Below, piece after piece: positions 48,577 to 62,243 of a stretch of DNA of 64,000 nt. Source of the DNA: Onchocerca volvulus (lineage: Eukaryota; Nematoda; Chromadorea; Rhabditida; Onchocercidae). Each line of letters begins with the position of its first letter. Positions within the stretch are counted from its first letter, which is position 1. The stretch spans positions 248,001 through 312,000 of the forward strand of contig HG738138.1 of assembly GCA_000499405.2 (NCBI GenBank). The letters are read 5' to 3'. The notes under the pieces were generated by a model. That model worked only from the letters and a program-made list of their open reading frames with translations, was not told the DNA's origin and did not search any database. The position numbers and the translations under genes were made by a program.

Positions 48577-51500
48577 ATGGCAGCCCTCTACGATATGACT
48601 CGTCGCTTAACAAAACATCAAATTGATAACTTTACCAAAAAGCTGGAGGAAGATGAACTGCCGACAGTTTCATTAGGCACTGCCGTTGTTAGTCATTACT
48701 GTGCCATCACATTTATCAATATTTAGTTTTCATTTTTTCTTGTTCAAATTGAAATTCATGTGTCAACAAGCATGAGAAAAACTGAAATCTCTGTTATTAT
48801 CGTCATTTAATGTACCGGAATCTTTTGCATCCCTTTCAGTTTGTTTTTTGACAACGAAAATTATTCTGATAGCTTTATGAGTACAGGTAGCTACTGCTCT
48901 CAGTCGAGATAAAATAAGGTGATAAGAACATTATAGCAATTAAATGAATAAGGACAGATTTTGCTGACAGCAGTCATACGACTATTTTTTTTTATTTGTA
49001 AACACTCATTTGAACTTTTAATTGAAAAAATGAAATTGAATTTTTTGCTTCAAAATTACATCTTCGGATCTTTTACAGACAGTAGAAAAATTACCGGACA
49101 AAATGCTCCTCGCAATATTTTCATATTTATCACCTTATCAAGTGCTCATTGTTGGACAAGTTTGTAAGCGGTGGAAAGAAATTGCTCAGAACCCATCGTT
49201 ATGGCATCTTGTCTCTTTCCGTCCATCATATGGTGGTTTACAGGTTCGAATTTTATATTCTGAGCGTTTCATAGCCAAGCTATCTTAATTTGGGGATTTA
49301 TTCTTCTGTTTTTCTGCTTATTTATTTACTTATTTTGCTTGTTTACGGTAAAAGACTGAAAATTCAAATTGTATAATTTTGTAAAAACAATAATGTAAGC
49401 GATTCTTCTGAAATTTGATACAAAGTCAAAATTTGGTGCGGCAATTTTTCAGGTGACAAATCAAGATTATTTCCTGTATTTGATTGGAATGCGTTTTACA
49501 GAGTTACGAGTGATTGAACTAGCAACTGATTTGATAACGCCTAATGTGCTTCACGAATTAGCTGCTCGATGTCCCCAGCTTTGGTCTATGACATTAGGTA
49601 AAACTTCTTTTGGTTTATTATGATTTGATACATCAGTTTCTTTCAAGTGGTAAAAATAAAGTAAATTTTTGGGAAATTTAGTCAAATACAATCAATATCA
49701 AGTTAACTAGATTCATCTGATCATTCAGCATGGAACTTCTTGATGATAGGAAAATTCAGTACTGACAAATCGTTTCCTATGATTGCTCTAATAATAAAAA
49801 AAATATCGATCACTCGATATTCACTATATAACCCTGTATAGCAAATTCCTCTTGTCTTATTTAAAACTTCTAAGGCATACGATTCACGTACAAATTCAGC
49901 ACTATTTATTAGTAGCTATTTTTTTGAAAATGAAGAGTGTATTTCTTCAAATTTTAATTTCATAAATGATAGCTTTTTATCCATGCAGATTTCTCAACAG
50001 CTATGCAGCTACACGATTTCTCTGATTTGCAAAGTTTTCCGAGCAGATTACGCTCACTAACAATATGTTTGAGTGGGAATATTTTTCTGGAAGGGTTTTT
50101 GAGGAAGGTTTACACGTTCATCTCTTCGATGGAAGTGCTCCAGATCATTGGTAATCAACACATTTCATTTTAACAACTTTAATAATAATAATATCACTAT
50201 TCTAACCTTTTTCATTGATTTGAAAATTTCTGTATCAAATTAGGTAAATAGTTAAAGCAATGCCTAAATCCCACTTTCTTCTAATAATTTTAATCAGTTC
50301 AGGATTTTAATAACGTTTACAGGAACATATGAAAAAATAGAAGACGAAGAAGAAGAAGTATATGAGACAGTGAATGTACATAAATTAAAACAGTACATAC
50401 CGAATCTTCGTGTTGTTAACTTTTGGGGCGTTAGTTTCATCTATGTTTGCATATTGCTTTAATAATTTTCATGACTTTAATTCTAATTTTTTCAAATAAG
50501 TGCGCCATCCAAAACTGCTAAATAAATGATAGTAATGCAGAAAATGTCAGGGACAAATCTTTCAATTAACTAAATGAAATTTTAATTAAACAAAATTTCA
50601 GTTTTTTTTTCTCTGCTCCTTTTTCTTGAAAATAAAGCCTTTCTCACCTGATAATTGTTACGTATGAATTTCAAATTTCTTTCTACTTCATTTTTTGTGA
50701 TATTATTTTAGCTTCTTATATGAAGTGAATTGAAATTTCAGGTGCCTTTCATAACAGATGAGCATGTCGAATCGATATCATCCAATTGCGCCCATTTAGA
50801 GTGCCTCTGTATCAATTATTGCACGAAAGTTACCGGATCGTGTCTTCGACTTGTATTACAACGCTGCAAGAAACTTAGGAGTCTTCTTCTAGCTCATGCA
50901 AGTATGTATTTTTTTTTCTGACCCCATTTTTTTGTATTTGTTCGTTCCATACAACACTTCAAAATTATGCCGTACAGTCTGAATGGGGAGATTCTGAATG
51001 ATTCACTATGCTAATCATCAAAGGATTTAGTCAGGAATAATTAATTCATCTCATTTGACAGCTTTCTCGTTTTAGATCCCAACCATTTGACTTTAGATGG
51101 CCAATATGCGTGAGTGGATCCTTGACTTGTATGAAGCTTTCGGAAATGTATTTCGACATACCGCTATATTATTATACCATAGCTCTTGTAATAGCGTGTC
51201 TTTTTTAGAAGTTATTTTATGTGAAATAAGCTCGCCATGAGTAAGTACTCTCGAAACATTGCAAAACTAATTGGTTGGGATGTTACTGCAGAGTAACACC
51301 GACTTGAATGTGTGCAATTCATGAAATGAAATGAACTTTAGCACTTGACAATGAAATTATGAAATCTGTCGAATGGGAAAAAACGTATATCGAAGAGCTA
51401 AATATCTGTGGTACTGAACTATCATCCGATGCATTAATTAGTATTTTAACTCGACTAAAATATCTCATGTGGCTTGACGCATCTTGGCTGGAAAATATGA

Positions 51501-52845
51501 ATGACCAGGTGAGATCATAAAATAACATTTCATACAATATTTGTCGTCAAAAAAGGAAATAGGTCATGGTCAGGACTGACACATCTTCGAAACATTTATA
51601 AACTTATTTTCAGGTTCTAGAAGCCTGGCTGAGTTCAGATTCCATAGTAAATCTACACTACCTTAACTTAGATACTTGCGATTCATTGAATGAAGCATCA
51701 TTAACCGACCTTATATCCAGGATGGGCAATCAGTTACTGGGTTTAAACTTGGGGGGACATCATAAATTATTGGAATATTTCTGGACAAATATGATCCCAA
51801 AGCTTAAAAACATAAAGTAAGTTATTTCTTTTTCTTTGATTTGATTTAGTTGTCTGCATCAATTTATAATTCGCTTTTTTATTGCAAGTTAATTTGAGTT
51901 GTACTTGAAAATGAGTCTTATCGCAACTTACAATTTTTCGAAATTCCATGCTATCAATTTCTGTACATGTATCTGCGCCCGAAAAAAATGAGTATTCTCT
52001 TTGAAATTCTCAACGCGAAAGTATTTTCCACTGAGATTTTCAACATGCCTTGAAACTCACATACATCGAGAAATTTTGGAGAATACTTGTCATGGGTACG
52101 GCAGAAGACTGTTGCTCAAAAGTACTCGCGAAAATTCATATTGATCAATTTATTGATAGTATCGCGCAAAATTGCCCAAAGTTATGTCGTCTTGAAATTC
52201 GCTGGGATGATGGAACTCTGAGATTTAGTGACAAATCGAGGTAAGATGAAATATCCATATTATTCAGTACTTCTATTGCCTGGTACATTCGCCCACCTAG
52301 AATTTCAATGACTTTTTGAACTTGAATATACAACGAAATTTTCATCTACAAGATGTACTTTTACTTTGCTTTAGTAAATTCATCGATACTCTCCGACTGA
52401 AGTGCCTAAAACTGCGTTCGGTAGTACTATCTGATGGTCAGTATTATGAATTGGTACGTGCTAATTTCGAAAGAGCTGATCGACTATGCGTTGTCAGGTA
52501 AAACACTCATTTCATCTATAAATGTAAATCATGTATCTTTGTTTTAGTAGTTGTCAAGAGAAATCCCTAAGAGTTCAAATATCATCCAAAGTAACGAATA
52601 CGTGCAAAAAATCATTATTATTCCATTCTTTGGAATAATAATCATTTCTGATTTTTGATGTTTCAAAGTAGCACACACCTTCATTCTTATAGCCCCTAAA
52701 ACTGATGAAGTCACGAAGTCAAAAATATATGCCACTCCATTCTCAGCCTAACAGATTTACAACACATGTAACGTTGACGATAGCGTCAGGAACATCACCA
52801 CGAATTATGTTTAATAAGCCAATGCTGGAACTAGGTGCAAATTAA
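48577..52845 (+). CDS. F-box/leucine-rich-repeat protein (FBXL type)
   Basis: Likely substrate adaptor of an SCF (Skp1-cullin-F-box) ubiquitin ligase. Exons: 48577-48687, 49079-49243, 49453-49597, 49989-50150, 50323-50429, 50742-50901, 51342-51508, 51614-51816, 52082-52240, 52375-52497, 52755-52845. They give 530 aa. The F-box is at about 39-80: EKLPDKMLLAIFSYL, then VCKRWKEIA and PSLWH. From about 100 onward come degenerate leucine-rich repeats, for example ELRVIELATD, LECLCINYC and LRSLLLAHA, with C-T-K-V-T-like segments typical of FBXL proteins. An acidic insert (EDEEEE, about 201-206) separates two repeats. The last exon is needed because the apparent stop at 52499 overlaps a good donor (AG/GTAAAA); exon 11 restores phase and adds 29 residues. 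The exon 1 donor (GTTAGT, 48688) and the exon 9 acceptor (TTTGGAG, 52081) are the weakest junctions. I do not recognise a specific orthologue, so the substrate is unknown. Confidence 0.85.
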
Positions 52846-55002
52846 TCTTCACAACGATAATTTACAGGACGCTGGAAATGTGCCGTACAGGATTAATGCA
52901 TTGTTCAAAATATTACAATCAGTTACTATTCAATTGAAATATTCAGTTAGCCATTGAAAACATGACAATCTCTTACCTATATAAATCTTAAAAAAAGATC
53001 TTCCTTTAAATCATCAATCATTTACCATGCAACCCCTGTATTTGTGTCAATTTACAAGTATATATATATATATATATATATCCTTAGTAATGATACGCAA
53101 ACATCCAGATTTCTGTGCACCCGTATATTTGTCCAATTATTTATGTGTGCGATGAAATATAACGAAACTACAAGTATATGAGTAGACTTGCAAGATTACC
53201 ACTTCTTTTTCTTACACCTTGAGTTAGCAGTATCATTATGATTTAACTTCGGATGTGCTTCATGTTCTTTGGAAGACAAAACCTCAAAATACGAAGTGTA
53301 ACCTCGGATGGGACCGATCTCATTTAACCACATTATATTCTTTCATTCAAGTCGAACAGAATTAATTTTATCATCTTTAGTAACGCGTATCAAAAATACA
53401 ATGATTTTCTTAACTTTGTCTTTTCTCAAAACAATTAAATTAAATCGCTGTAAAGAGATCTGTAAAATCCCAAATGCAAATATTACTGATAGGATATGAC
53501 ATAAATTTCTAGCAAAAAAATGTAAAAAGCATACAGAAAAGTTCAAAACAAAAAGCAAGAATATTGGAATAAACAATAGCAATAGAAATATCCCTCAAAT
53601 CACTGTCGCTACATTTAGCCATCACAGTAAATATCACCAGCTGAAATAAAACCACACAAATAATAAAATATCTTTAGAAATAACGATGGATGACAATGAG
53701 CAAGCCGACTGAACTTTCCTAAAGAGAACAAACTAAAATACGAATAAAGAGGTGTGATAGACACTATGCTACGTTTTCGTACTTTTCAAACTGAAGAGAA
53801 TAAAAGTCCCTTAAACTAAAATGATTGCTGAAGAAAAACAGGAAGCTGGGGGTAAGGCTAAATATAAAAATAACAAAGCACATCAAATAACAGGTGATTG
53901 GCGACTACCATACCATATTCTGATAAATCTGAAAAAGTTCATAAACAGATGTAAAAACAATCCTCAGTACATTACGTTGCACTGCTGAACAAGACACTAC
54001 TAATAAGGTACACCCGATGAGAAGTTGCACTTCGAAAATGAATTTAAAAAGTTGAGAAAAAAGCAGTCTTTCCGTTTCAAATATTTTGCAACGTATTTCC
54101 TTTGCATTTATACCATTTTTAGAATTTTCATAATAAATTTCTAACTAGAAAAATAAATCTGAATATTAACTACTAATAAAATGATCCACAAATTAGCAGA
54201 TTTATCACGAAAAAAAAAACTGAGGTATAATAATTGGCCATTATTACATATTTTATAGAACCAATGATTGAAACAATAAATAAAGAAAGGGTAATGAACA
54301 TTGTTCATCTGAAAGGTAATATAAAACCGTGTACACTGTCGTTCATGAAAGAGCGAGATTCAACTCGAACGTAAAGTCAAAACGGAGAAAATATCACGAA
54401 ATATAAAAAAGAAAAAAAAATAATGAGATTAACGAATAAGCAATTGTGATTATATGTGAATCTCAAATGGTAAGACGTTTACGAAGCCTGATGAGATAAT
54501 TTGAACAAAAATATTTAAAGGCAGATGTCACGCTTTTCAATAATTCTTAAATCCCGTAGGAATAAAGCGGCTATGCCTCAAGCTACTATTGTATATGACA
54601 ACTGCTAAATTAATTACGAAAGCACAAATAATAAAATTTAAAAAGAGGTCTCTTACAAAAAAAAGGGAGAAAATATTAGCTACTCTTGCAACTATGCAGA
54701 GCAGGAAATGTAGCTATATAAAACTGCCATAACAAATCAAAATTTCTGGTATGTGTGAATCCGTTTCCAATATAATATTATCAGCAGCAAGAGAACCAAG
54801 TAGAAGATAAAATCACTGAAAAAAATACTGTGTAGAATTTTTTATAGAAACAGAATGCAGGATGCTGTAAAGAATGACATGTTTTCAGAAAAGCTATTTC
54901 AGTGTTTCAAATATCAAAAAAAAAAAAAAAAAGAAAAAAAAAAGAAAAAAGAAAAAAAAAAGATGAAATAAATAGCTATGCATCCTGAACTTGAACTTAC
55001 TT
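52846..55002. other. Convergent intergenic stretch
   Basis: This is the shared 3' region between the plus-strand F-box gene and the minus-strand RRM gene. It is AT-rich, with a TA microsatellite and an A-rich purine tract at 54917-54961. No gene seen. Confidence 0.6.
53059..53081. repeat. (TA)n microsatellite
   Basis: About eleven TA units lie 215 bp past the F-box stop codon. Confidence 0.9.
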
Positions 55003-55806
55003 TCAATTTTTGTTTATTTTCTTAATCTTCTTTTTATCAGTTTTAACTAGTGGGGTCTTTTTATCATGCTTATCATTCGTATCTTTTTTATTCCCTGCTT
55101 CCTTGACGGACTTTGCATTTGCATTCTCCTTTTCTGTTTTGGGCAATTTGATAATTTTTTTATTTTCTACGCTGCCTTTCATTTTCTGAGTAGCATTAGT
55201 ATCGCAAGAAGTGCTAGCATTTTCCGCTTCGGCGAAATTCAAACCGTTCGCGAAATCACTCTCGAGAGTTTTTATGGAGCCATTATCAGGCGTTTCTTGA
55301 CCACTAACACTAGCAGAATCAACTTGTTCGTCAACCGTCTCTGAATCATTACCATCATACGTATCACTCCGCTGATAGATGGAATGTTCAATTGGGTTGC
55401 GCTATAAAACAATAAGTTCATTTTCCTATGAAATCAAAAAAAATTGACAAGTAATATCCAATTCATATCACATCAGTTTTAACTATTATTATAAGAAGAA
55501 AAACGTCTCCCAGTCTTTTAAAAAAATTCCAACAAATGAAACTCAAAAATTATCAACAGCAAAGCAGAGAAATATTTTATAAATAATCATAGATAAAATT
55601 GAACTTACAGTAATTTCACATTTTTGGCCATTGATTACATGAATTTTCCCATGTTCCAAACACTTATCTGCTGAAGACTTGTTTTCGAAAACAACAAAAC
55701 CAAGTCCTCTAGGATTTCCCAAAATTTCAACTTGCTCAACAGTTCCGAAATTATCAAAATATTGCCGTAAATCATCAACTGTGTGCCAGGCCCAATGTAT
55801 TCCTTG

Positions 55807-55867
<61 letters not shown>

Positions 55868-56810
55868 AAAAAGAAAAAATGAAATGAATACTTCAAAAAC
55901 TGGAAAGACATAATCATTTGTCATATGAAAAAAACCACACAATTTACATCTCTTAAAAGAAAAAAAAAAAAGATTTTACCTGATAAGGATAACTTGCATC
56001 CCGGATCAGGTTCAATTTCCAGGAATGATGGGGGATGGTTTGGGAGGAGGGGTGACATCTGTTCACGAGGTATAGCGCGCTTTGGATCAACCACCTAAAG
56101 AAAAAGTATCATCAAACACAAACATAAAGCCCGACAAACGATAAACGCACAGAAAATAATCTGACAGCAAATAGATACACACCTTGTTGTTTATAGTATG
56201 AGGTCGGTTGGCCATAGCAGCTTCAGCCATTTGTATAGTTGCGAATGTAACAAATCCAAATCCACGAGAATACTTCGTTTGTGGATCCCTAATAACTATA
56301 CAGTCCACCACAGTACCCCATTGCGAATAATACTGTCGTAACTTCAATATACGAACTCTTACATTAACAAATATAAGCATAAAGACTTTGTTCATCGTAA
56401 ATGATCGAAAATCCAACAACTCCCAGAAAAAATTATCCGCTTATTTAAGATTTAAAACTAGAAATTTCAAAAAACCTTATAATGAGATTCTGATTCATAC
56501 CGAGAATATTATTCTTAATGATGAATTATAATTAGGCTGCAATTCTTCTGCATGAAATAATACCTGATCGTCGGTAGTTTCGTGACTCAAACCACCAATA
56601 AATAACTTTCGAGGCTGAGGGGGGCATTCACTATTGTAATGTCCTACCAAAACTCCATTTCGATGCAATGGTGGAAAAGTGCTCGGCGTGAAAGAAGGGA
56701 AAGGAAAAGGATGAAGTGCAGGAATATAAGACATGCGTGGAGCATTAGGAACACCCTGGAGCGACATAAACATCGGATGTGGTACATGCACTCCTCCTAA
56801 AATTTGTCTG
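55003..56810 (-). CDS. Two-RRM RNA-binding protein, hnRNP A/B-Musashi-DAZAP1 type (5' end unresolved)
   Basis: Binds RNA through tandem RRM domains, acting in mRNA processing or translational control. Exons: 56810-56564 (coding at least from Met 56773), 56341-56183, 56094-55980, 55802-55609, 55401-55003. From that Met the model is 358 aa. A Pro/Phe-rich leader is followed by RRM1 with RNP2 LFIGGL (57-62) and RNP1 RGFGFVTF (96-103). The linker VVDPKRAIPRE (124-134) is the family hallmark that follows RRM1. RRM2 (about 157-226) is divergent: RNP2 reads KLSLSGI and RNP1 RGLGFVVF, so two usual aromatic RNA-stacking positions are Ser159 and Leu195. The tail is Ser/Asp/Glu-rich, then strongly Lys-rich (about 295-358). 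The frame stays open upstream of Met 56773 to an acceptor at 56811, so at least one earlier exon is probable. A strong GTAAGT donor lies two bases past the stop. The exact orthologue is not assigned. Confidence 0.88.
55807..55865. repeat. 59-base poly(A) run, sense-strand poly(T) before an acceptor
   Basis: An unbroken A run on the plus strand, extended by interrupted A to 55879. Read on the minus strand it is a T59 tract that ends four bases before the AG acceptor of the RRM2 exon, and so forms the whole polypyrimidine tract of a 177-bp intron. The true length in the genome may differ because such runs sequence poorly. Confidence 0.9.
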
Positions 56811-59800
56811 CTGTAATAAAATTCAAATTGATGATGAGTGCTAAATAGAAACTGAATGATGATACAATATCGAAATAAATATTCAAATGTCTCTTATGAT
56901 TTCTAGAAAAATCGGTTTAATAAATGAAATAAAAGAGAGATCCCATCAATTCTACAAATACTAACACCAACCAGAAGAATATACAGGTGAAAACATTTTG
57001 ACTCGTTCCAATCACTCGATTAGTAGATACTTTTGAGACCAACACTGAAATTAAATTATATCTATACATGCTTGTGAAATGAAATTTTACGAACATACAG
57101 AGACATGGTTTTATGGATTCTGGGAGTTTTCGGAATCACGAGTAGAAGAATTTCGTCCCATTAGCTTACAATATCTTATCGTAAATAATAGATGAAGCTA
57201 AGACACCAACCGCTTCAAGTTCGATCGAAATGATGAAGTGAGATGGAAAAAGAAAATGAGTCTCAAATTGAGAAAGTCTTAAAATCGCTCAAAAACGAAA
57301 GCATATGTGCGACAACATCTAAATGTGCAAATAAAATGCTGTGTAGCAGACTAATATTAAAGTGAAGTGTAATACATGGTATGGAACTTTTACATACCGA
57401 ATTCAGGGCTTCATCACACTACGTTTTCGAATTCAAGAATGATTCCCATCTCAATTAACATAAACGTTTAACGATGCAGTAAAGGCGATTGAAATAAACG
57501 GAATCCAATATCATATATTATCATAAAGGAAGATAACGGACAACCCGAAACATGCTCACTCTGTTTAACCAAGAATGACCGAATATAAGCTAACCTCAAA
57601 ACAACTATTTTAGCCCGGTAGTTAAGATTTCATCGGTTTGCTATCGTACCCAATCAAACGCTGCGAGACATTCAACACAGTACTCCATTGCAGCTCAAAC
57701 AAAAGCCGGGTTGGGAAAATGCGAAGAGTAAGTGAAGGGAATTCTTTATGATTACTTCTTGGGAACAATGGAATTTTCTTAGGAAATCCCTTGAATCGTT
57801 GGTGTCCGTACAGGGTATGTCGATGAAGGAGGAATTTCCCGTTTGATATGATTATGGATTTATCGAACATGAACAGAAAACAAAATCCGGACGATACTTT
57901 TGAAATTGATTGTTAAAAAATTAGCGGTTAGCGGTCGTGAATGTTGCAAACTTTTTCAAAATTTATTTTCAAGATGTGCTGAATTTGCGCAGTTGCAAAA
58001 CTTTATTACATTATATCCAATCATACAAAAAGTAAGGCCATTCGTTTACCTTGTTGCAACTGTATTCTGAAAACATTCCGGATTCCGCAATTCTAAAAGC
58101 TTATGGAAGTTAATTGGTGTTGCTTATGAGTTAAGGGGACTTTTCGAAAATAATCAGCGCTGCTCTCAAAAGTTTAAGGGAAAATTGAGAAGATGATAAA
58201 GCATATGGGCTGTCGGGATAACGACTTAACCTTGTTCAAGAAGCATCCATTATACCTAGATCAACAGTCCATATGAGAATAATGTGTTTTCCAATTATAC
58301 TGTACGCGATTAATCCAGGATAAAATGTTGGTCAGAAATGCTAATTTTGTTTTTCCAAGCAAAGCTTCAGTAATTTTCCAATTCAGAAAAAGTTTCTGGT
58401 GAATTAGGAAAGTTTCATATTCTAAAATTCGTTCTGCATATGATCTGCAATATTTTCTTGCAAAAACTGAAAGGATGGAAAAGTCTTCCAGGTACAACAA
58501 CTCCACCTACTAATGAGAATTTTAATTCAGTCTAGAAGTCTAATGTTAACGAAGAAACGCATAATAATGAAATATGCTAAATAATAAGGGAATCCGCTGA
58601 CTCTAGATAGCTATAAATAGGAACTTTCTAGCATCGTTGAGAAATGAATCCATCTTCACCGACTTAAAAAAAAAAAAAAAAAAAAGGAAAACCTTGTTTT
58701 ACTTTTTGCATACTTATCTATTGTATTATCGACAGTTCAATGTTTTGCCTTTCTTCCTGCCTTGGTACAGCTGTATAAATATGTCGCAGTAGGTCTTCTA
58801 TTTGCATCACAGGTTCTCGAAAACAGAAAAGGAGAAACATCATTTGCATTTCGTCTTACAATTATTCCTTCTTTCTGAGACATTTTATTCCAGCAGACTT
58901 CTTATTTTGGTCCTGGTGTAACACTACGATAAATTTTTGTATTGTTCTTATGGAAAACATTCTCCATCCAAATTTGTCGGAACAAAACAAAGTTTGTGAA
59001 AGTGCATTATTGAGAGCAGCACCGCTATTACGAGTAAAAAATGAGTCGTTAATGATGTAAAAAGGAGAACAGCGATGATCCTTCTTCTTACTTTCATGAA
59101 AAACACGACGGGCAATATGCGAAACCATCAACCCCAACTTATTTATATTTACTACATGTGTGGAGTCATTCCATTCCAGCCCGTCGTCATCTTGATGAAT
59201 AATTAATTTCGATCTACGAAAATCTTTACCTCGCCCTAAGGAGAACGCTTATTTCCCTTACAAAAGTGCTCCAAAAGCTATTTTGTTGAAGCAACAAACA
59301 AATGAAGCATTTTGAAGCATAGATTTTTGGCAAGAAGAGTGAACAGGATAGTATACTTTACTTTCATATTGTACGTACGAAAAAAAAATCACTTGGATAT
59401 CTTAGTGATGCTGGCTATTCAAGGCACCTTGTGAAAGATCAACGATCATTTTACAAATTAATCAGTTTACATGAAACATAAACTGGAACTGAAGAAAAGT
59501 CTTCAATGCATTTATTATCATGTATTGTTAGGTTTTTTATATTGTGGCACAGACAAATCCTGGTGAGGAGGGTTTTATTGAATGACGGATTAATAATTCG
59601 TCTACGCTATAAGAGAGAATAAAGTTAGATAATAACACGATTGCAATTCATCGTTTGATTGTACTGAAGATGGATTGGATATAGGTGAGTTGGATTGAAT
59701 TCGATAGTATTGATTGTTGAATGAGTTGAGTGACTTTTGGGTTAACTGCATAACCACTATGTACTGAATAATTATTGACGCGATGACCGCTAGAAGCTTC

Positions 59801-61153
59801 GTTTTATATCGATAATCCTTGGTCTTGTAGTAGGCTGTGACTTACAGTATGTTATGCAAAAGATTTCGTTTTCAGGACAAAGGATAAGAGATGAACAATT
59901 CTTAAAATTTTAAACATCACACGAGTTTTGATCCCTACAATATTTTAGACAATTAACATGATTTACAACATTTCAGATAATGCACACAAGCTTAAGCAAA
60001 TCGGAAGAAAACGAAGGCTTCTATATCAGATTAAAGTCGAAATATGCGTAAATGATTTATATGACTGGGAAATATTACAAATTTCTACCATACAAAATAA
60101 CTTTAATTACTTTATTATACTTATATTATGAAATATCTCTATCTTAGCGACACATATTGATGAAATGGACAGATGATCATTATCGGGAATAGGAAGGGAC
60201 GCGAAAAAAAAAAAAAGAAAAAATGCATCAAGCCTTTTCTTTCTCTTCCTCTTTACAATTGCAGGAGGTTAAGAGTCATTCGTGCTTTGAATATTAACAT
60301 ATCACAACTCCAGTAATGTTGACTATTCCATCTTTGATTATTCGATGATTTCGTCGTCGCTTTTTTGTTATTCCACTTCACATGTAACTATATGGCACCA
60401 AAAATTCTTTCGTACCGATTCTATGCAACTATTCAACCATCAATTCTCATGAAAACAAATGAACGCATCAAGATGCATAGATGATCACTATCATCGGCAG
60501 AAATTCCACCATAATGCAGAATGATAAATTTGCTCCTCTCTTCCCAAGGCCAATTTAAGACACAAAAAGGCCCTATAAACATACAGCAAAAGCGAGCAGT
60601 GAATAACGTACAAATCATACGTAAGACGCTAAGCGTCTAGTAGCACTGAAATTATACAGACATTCACAAAAAGTGACGAAAATTCCAATTAGCAATACTT
60701 CTGACGCTGTTCTTGATGAATATAAAAAAGGCAAATCAATTTAACTGTTTAATGCGCAATCTTTGTTACAATTTATTCTTACTATATCGTCGCCAATACA
60801 AAAGAAAACTTTATAATCAGCATATGTACCACAACATTAAATATGAAAAGGGGCTTGACATCTCAAACTGGTATCATTCATCACTAAACAAAAATTAATG
60901 CAATAAAAGGCACCCTGTAAACGTACTAGAGATAACGAAATGTTATACTTGAATCTATTACTTTCTCTTTTAATCAAATAAAAGTAGATATAGCTAACAG
61001 AATGGAAAAGTTCAATAATGAAATAATTCCATATTTTCCGGAAGATTGAAAATGGCTACACTGCTACAAAATCAGATTTATCGGATGGTTCAAAAGATAA
61101 TAAAGATGAAGCACAACTATCAGAATCCTATATTCAGAAATTAAACTACCTAA
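56811..61153. other. Intergenic stretch between the RRM and cytochrome c genes
   Basis: No supported gene. The proximal part probably holds the unresolved first exon(s) and promoter of the RRM gene. The distal part should hold the 3' UTR of cytochrome c. An A run lies at 58665-58684 and an A-rich stretch at 60205-60222. Confidence 0.5.
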
Positions 61154-62142
61154 TTATTTCGCAGATTCCTCTTCTATATATTTGATCAAGTCTGCACGCT
61201 CTTGAGGTTTCTTCAGGCCCGCAAAAACCATTTTCGTTCCCGGAATATATTTTTTCGGATCTAATAAATATTCAAATAACGTTTCACGTGTCCAAACAAC
61301 GCCCTAAAATATATGCGTCAAAAATGAACACAAAACCAAAATTAAGAATAGATGATATTAACTTCTAAATAATTAATAATTAACTCTTCTAATCATGACT
61401 TAAAAACAGCATACTATAATTAATAAACAAATGGACAAAAGAATAACAAAATATAAAGATTGTCTTTCATCCAAGACAGATTCTGTTTAGTCTTTGTTAA
61501 ATAGGAACAAAGATAAGTAAATTAGAAATGCCGAAGACGGTAGAAAACGTAGAACAAGAGCACATAGTGAGCAATTTGAACAATTTTGTTATTAGATTTG
61601 AAATACTGAAAAAAAAAATGCAAATTTTATGCTAAAATTTCCTTCGAAGGATTATGCAATTAAAGTGCTGGATAAAGCAAATTAGATGATAACCGTTAAC
61701 CGAAATTACAATCGACTAGATGTTAAAAAATAAAGATACGGATTTAACTTGAGATCTTAACAGCAAAAAATTATCACAACTGTTATCACAATAATAGTTC
61801 AAATTTATACATCAGAAATAAGCTGAATAATTAAAACTATCTCACAGTAACGACAAATATTAGAAGCTATACAATGACCTTACCATTCCAATCTTACCTC
61901 ACAGCAAACACTTTTCTAATTACTTCTAGTTAAACATTGCAAATTTTGTTCGATTAGAATGAAACCTTATTCTTATTGGCAGTAGAATATGGATAGCCGT
62001 CGACAGTACCCGACTTACGTCCAATCACACCTTTCAAGGTCGGGCCATTTTTATTCGCATCCGAATCAATTACATGGCATTGCAGGCATCGCATTTTGAA
62101 CAATTTCTTGCCCCTCTCGTAGTCACCTTCCGGAACTGACAT
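61154..62142 (-). CDS. cyc-2.1: Mitochondrial cytochrome c
   Basis: Soluble haem protein of the mitochondrial intermembrane space that carries electrons from complex III to complex IV. Two exons, 62142-61966 and 61303-61154, encode 108 aa with a phase-0 intron of 662 bp. The haem attachment motif CLQCH is at 19-23 (His23 is one axial ligand). The second axial ligand is Met84 in PGTKM. NGPTLKG and the C-terminal helix ([11 protein letters not shown]) are typical of the family, and the length is as expected. There is no presequence, as usual for cytochrome c. The start at 62142 is chosen by homology; an upstream in-frame ATG at 62202 would add 20 atypical residues. Nematodes can have more than one cytochrome c gene, so the symbol is a best guess among paralogues. 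Confidence 0.97.
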
Positions 62143-62243
62143 AACGATATGTAAGTTCTGCAAATACATATCACAATCACCGGATCTATCACGAGTAAGC
62201 AAAAGAAGGAAAATAACTAGTTGTACATAATTAGTATGTTTAT

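Noticed and set aside
52375..52501. TAA at 52499 as the end of the F-box gene
   Set aside because: It overlaps an AG/GTAAAA donor, and an exon at 52755-52845 with matching phase and coding-like content follows.
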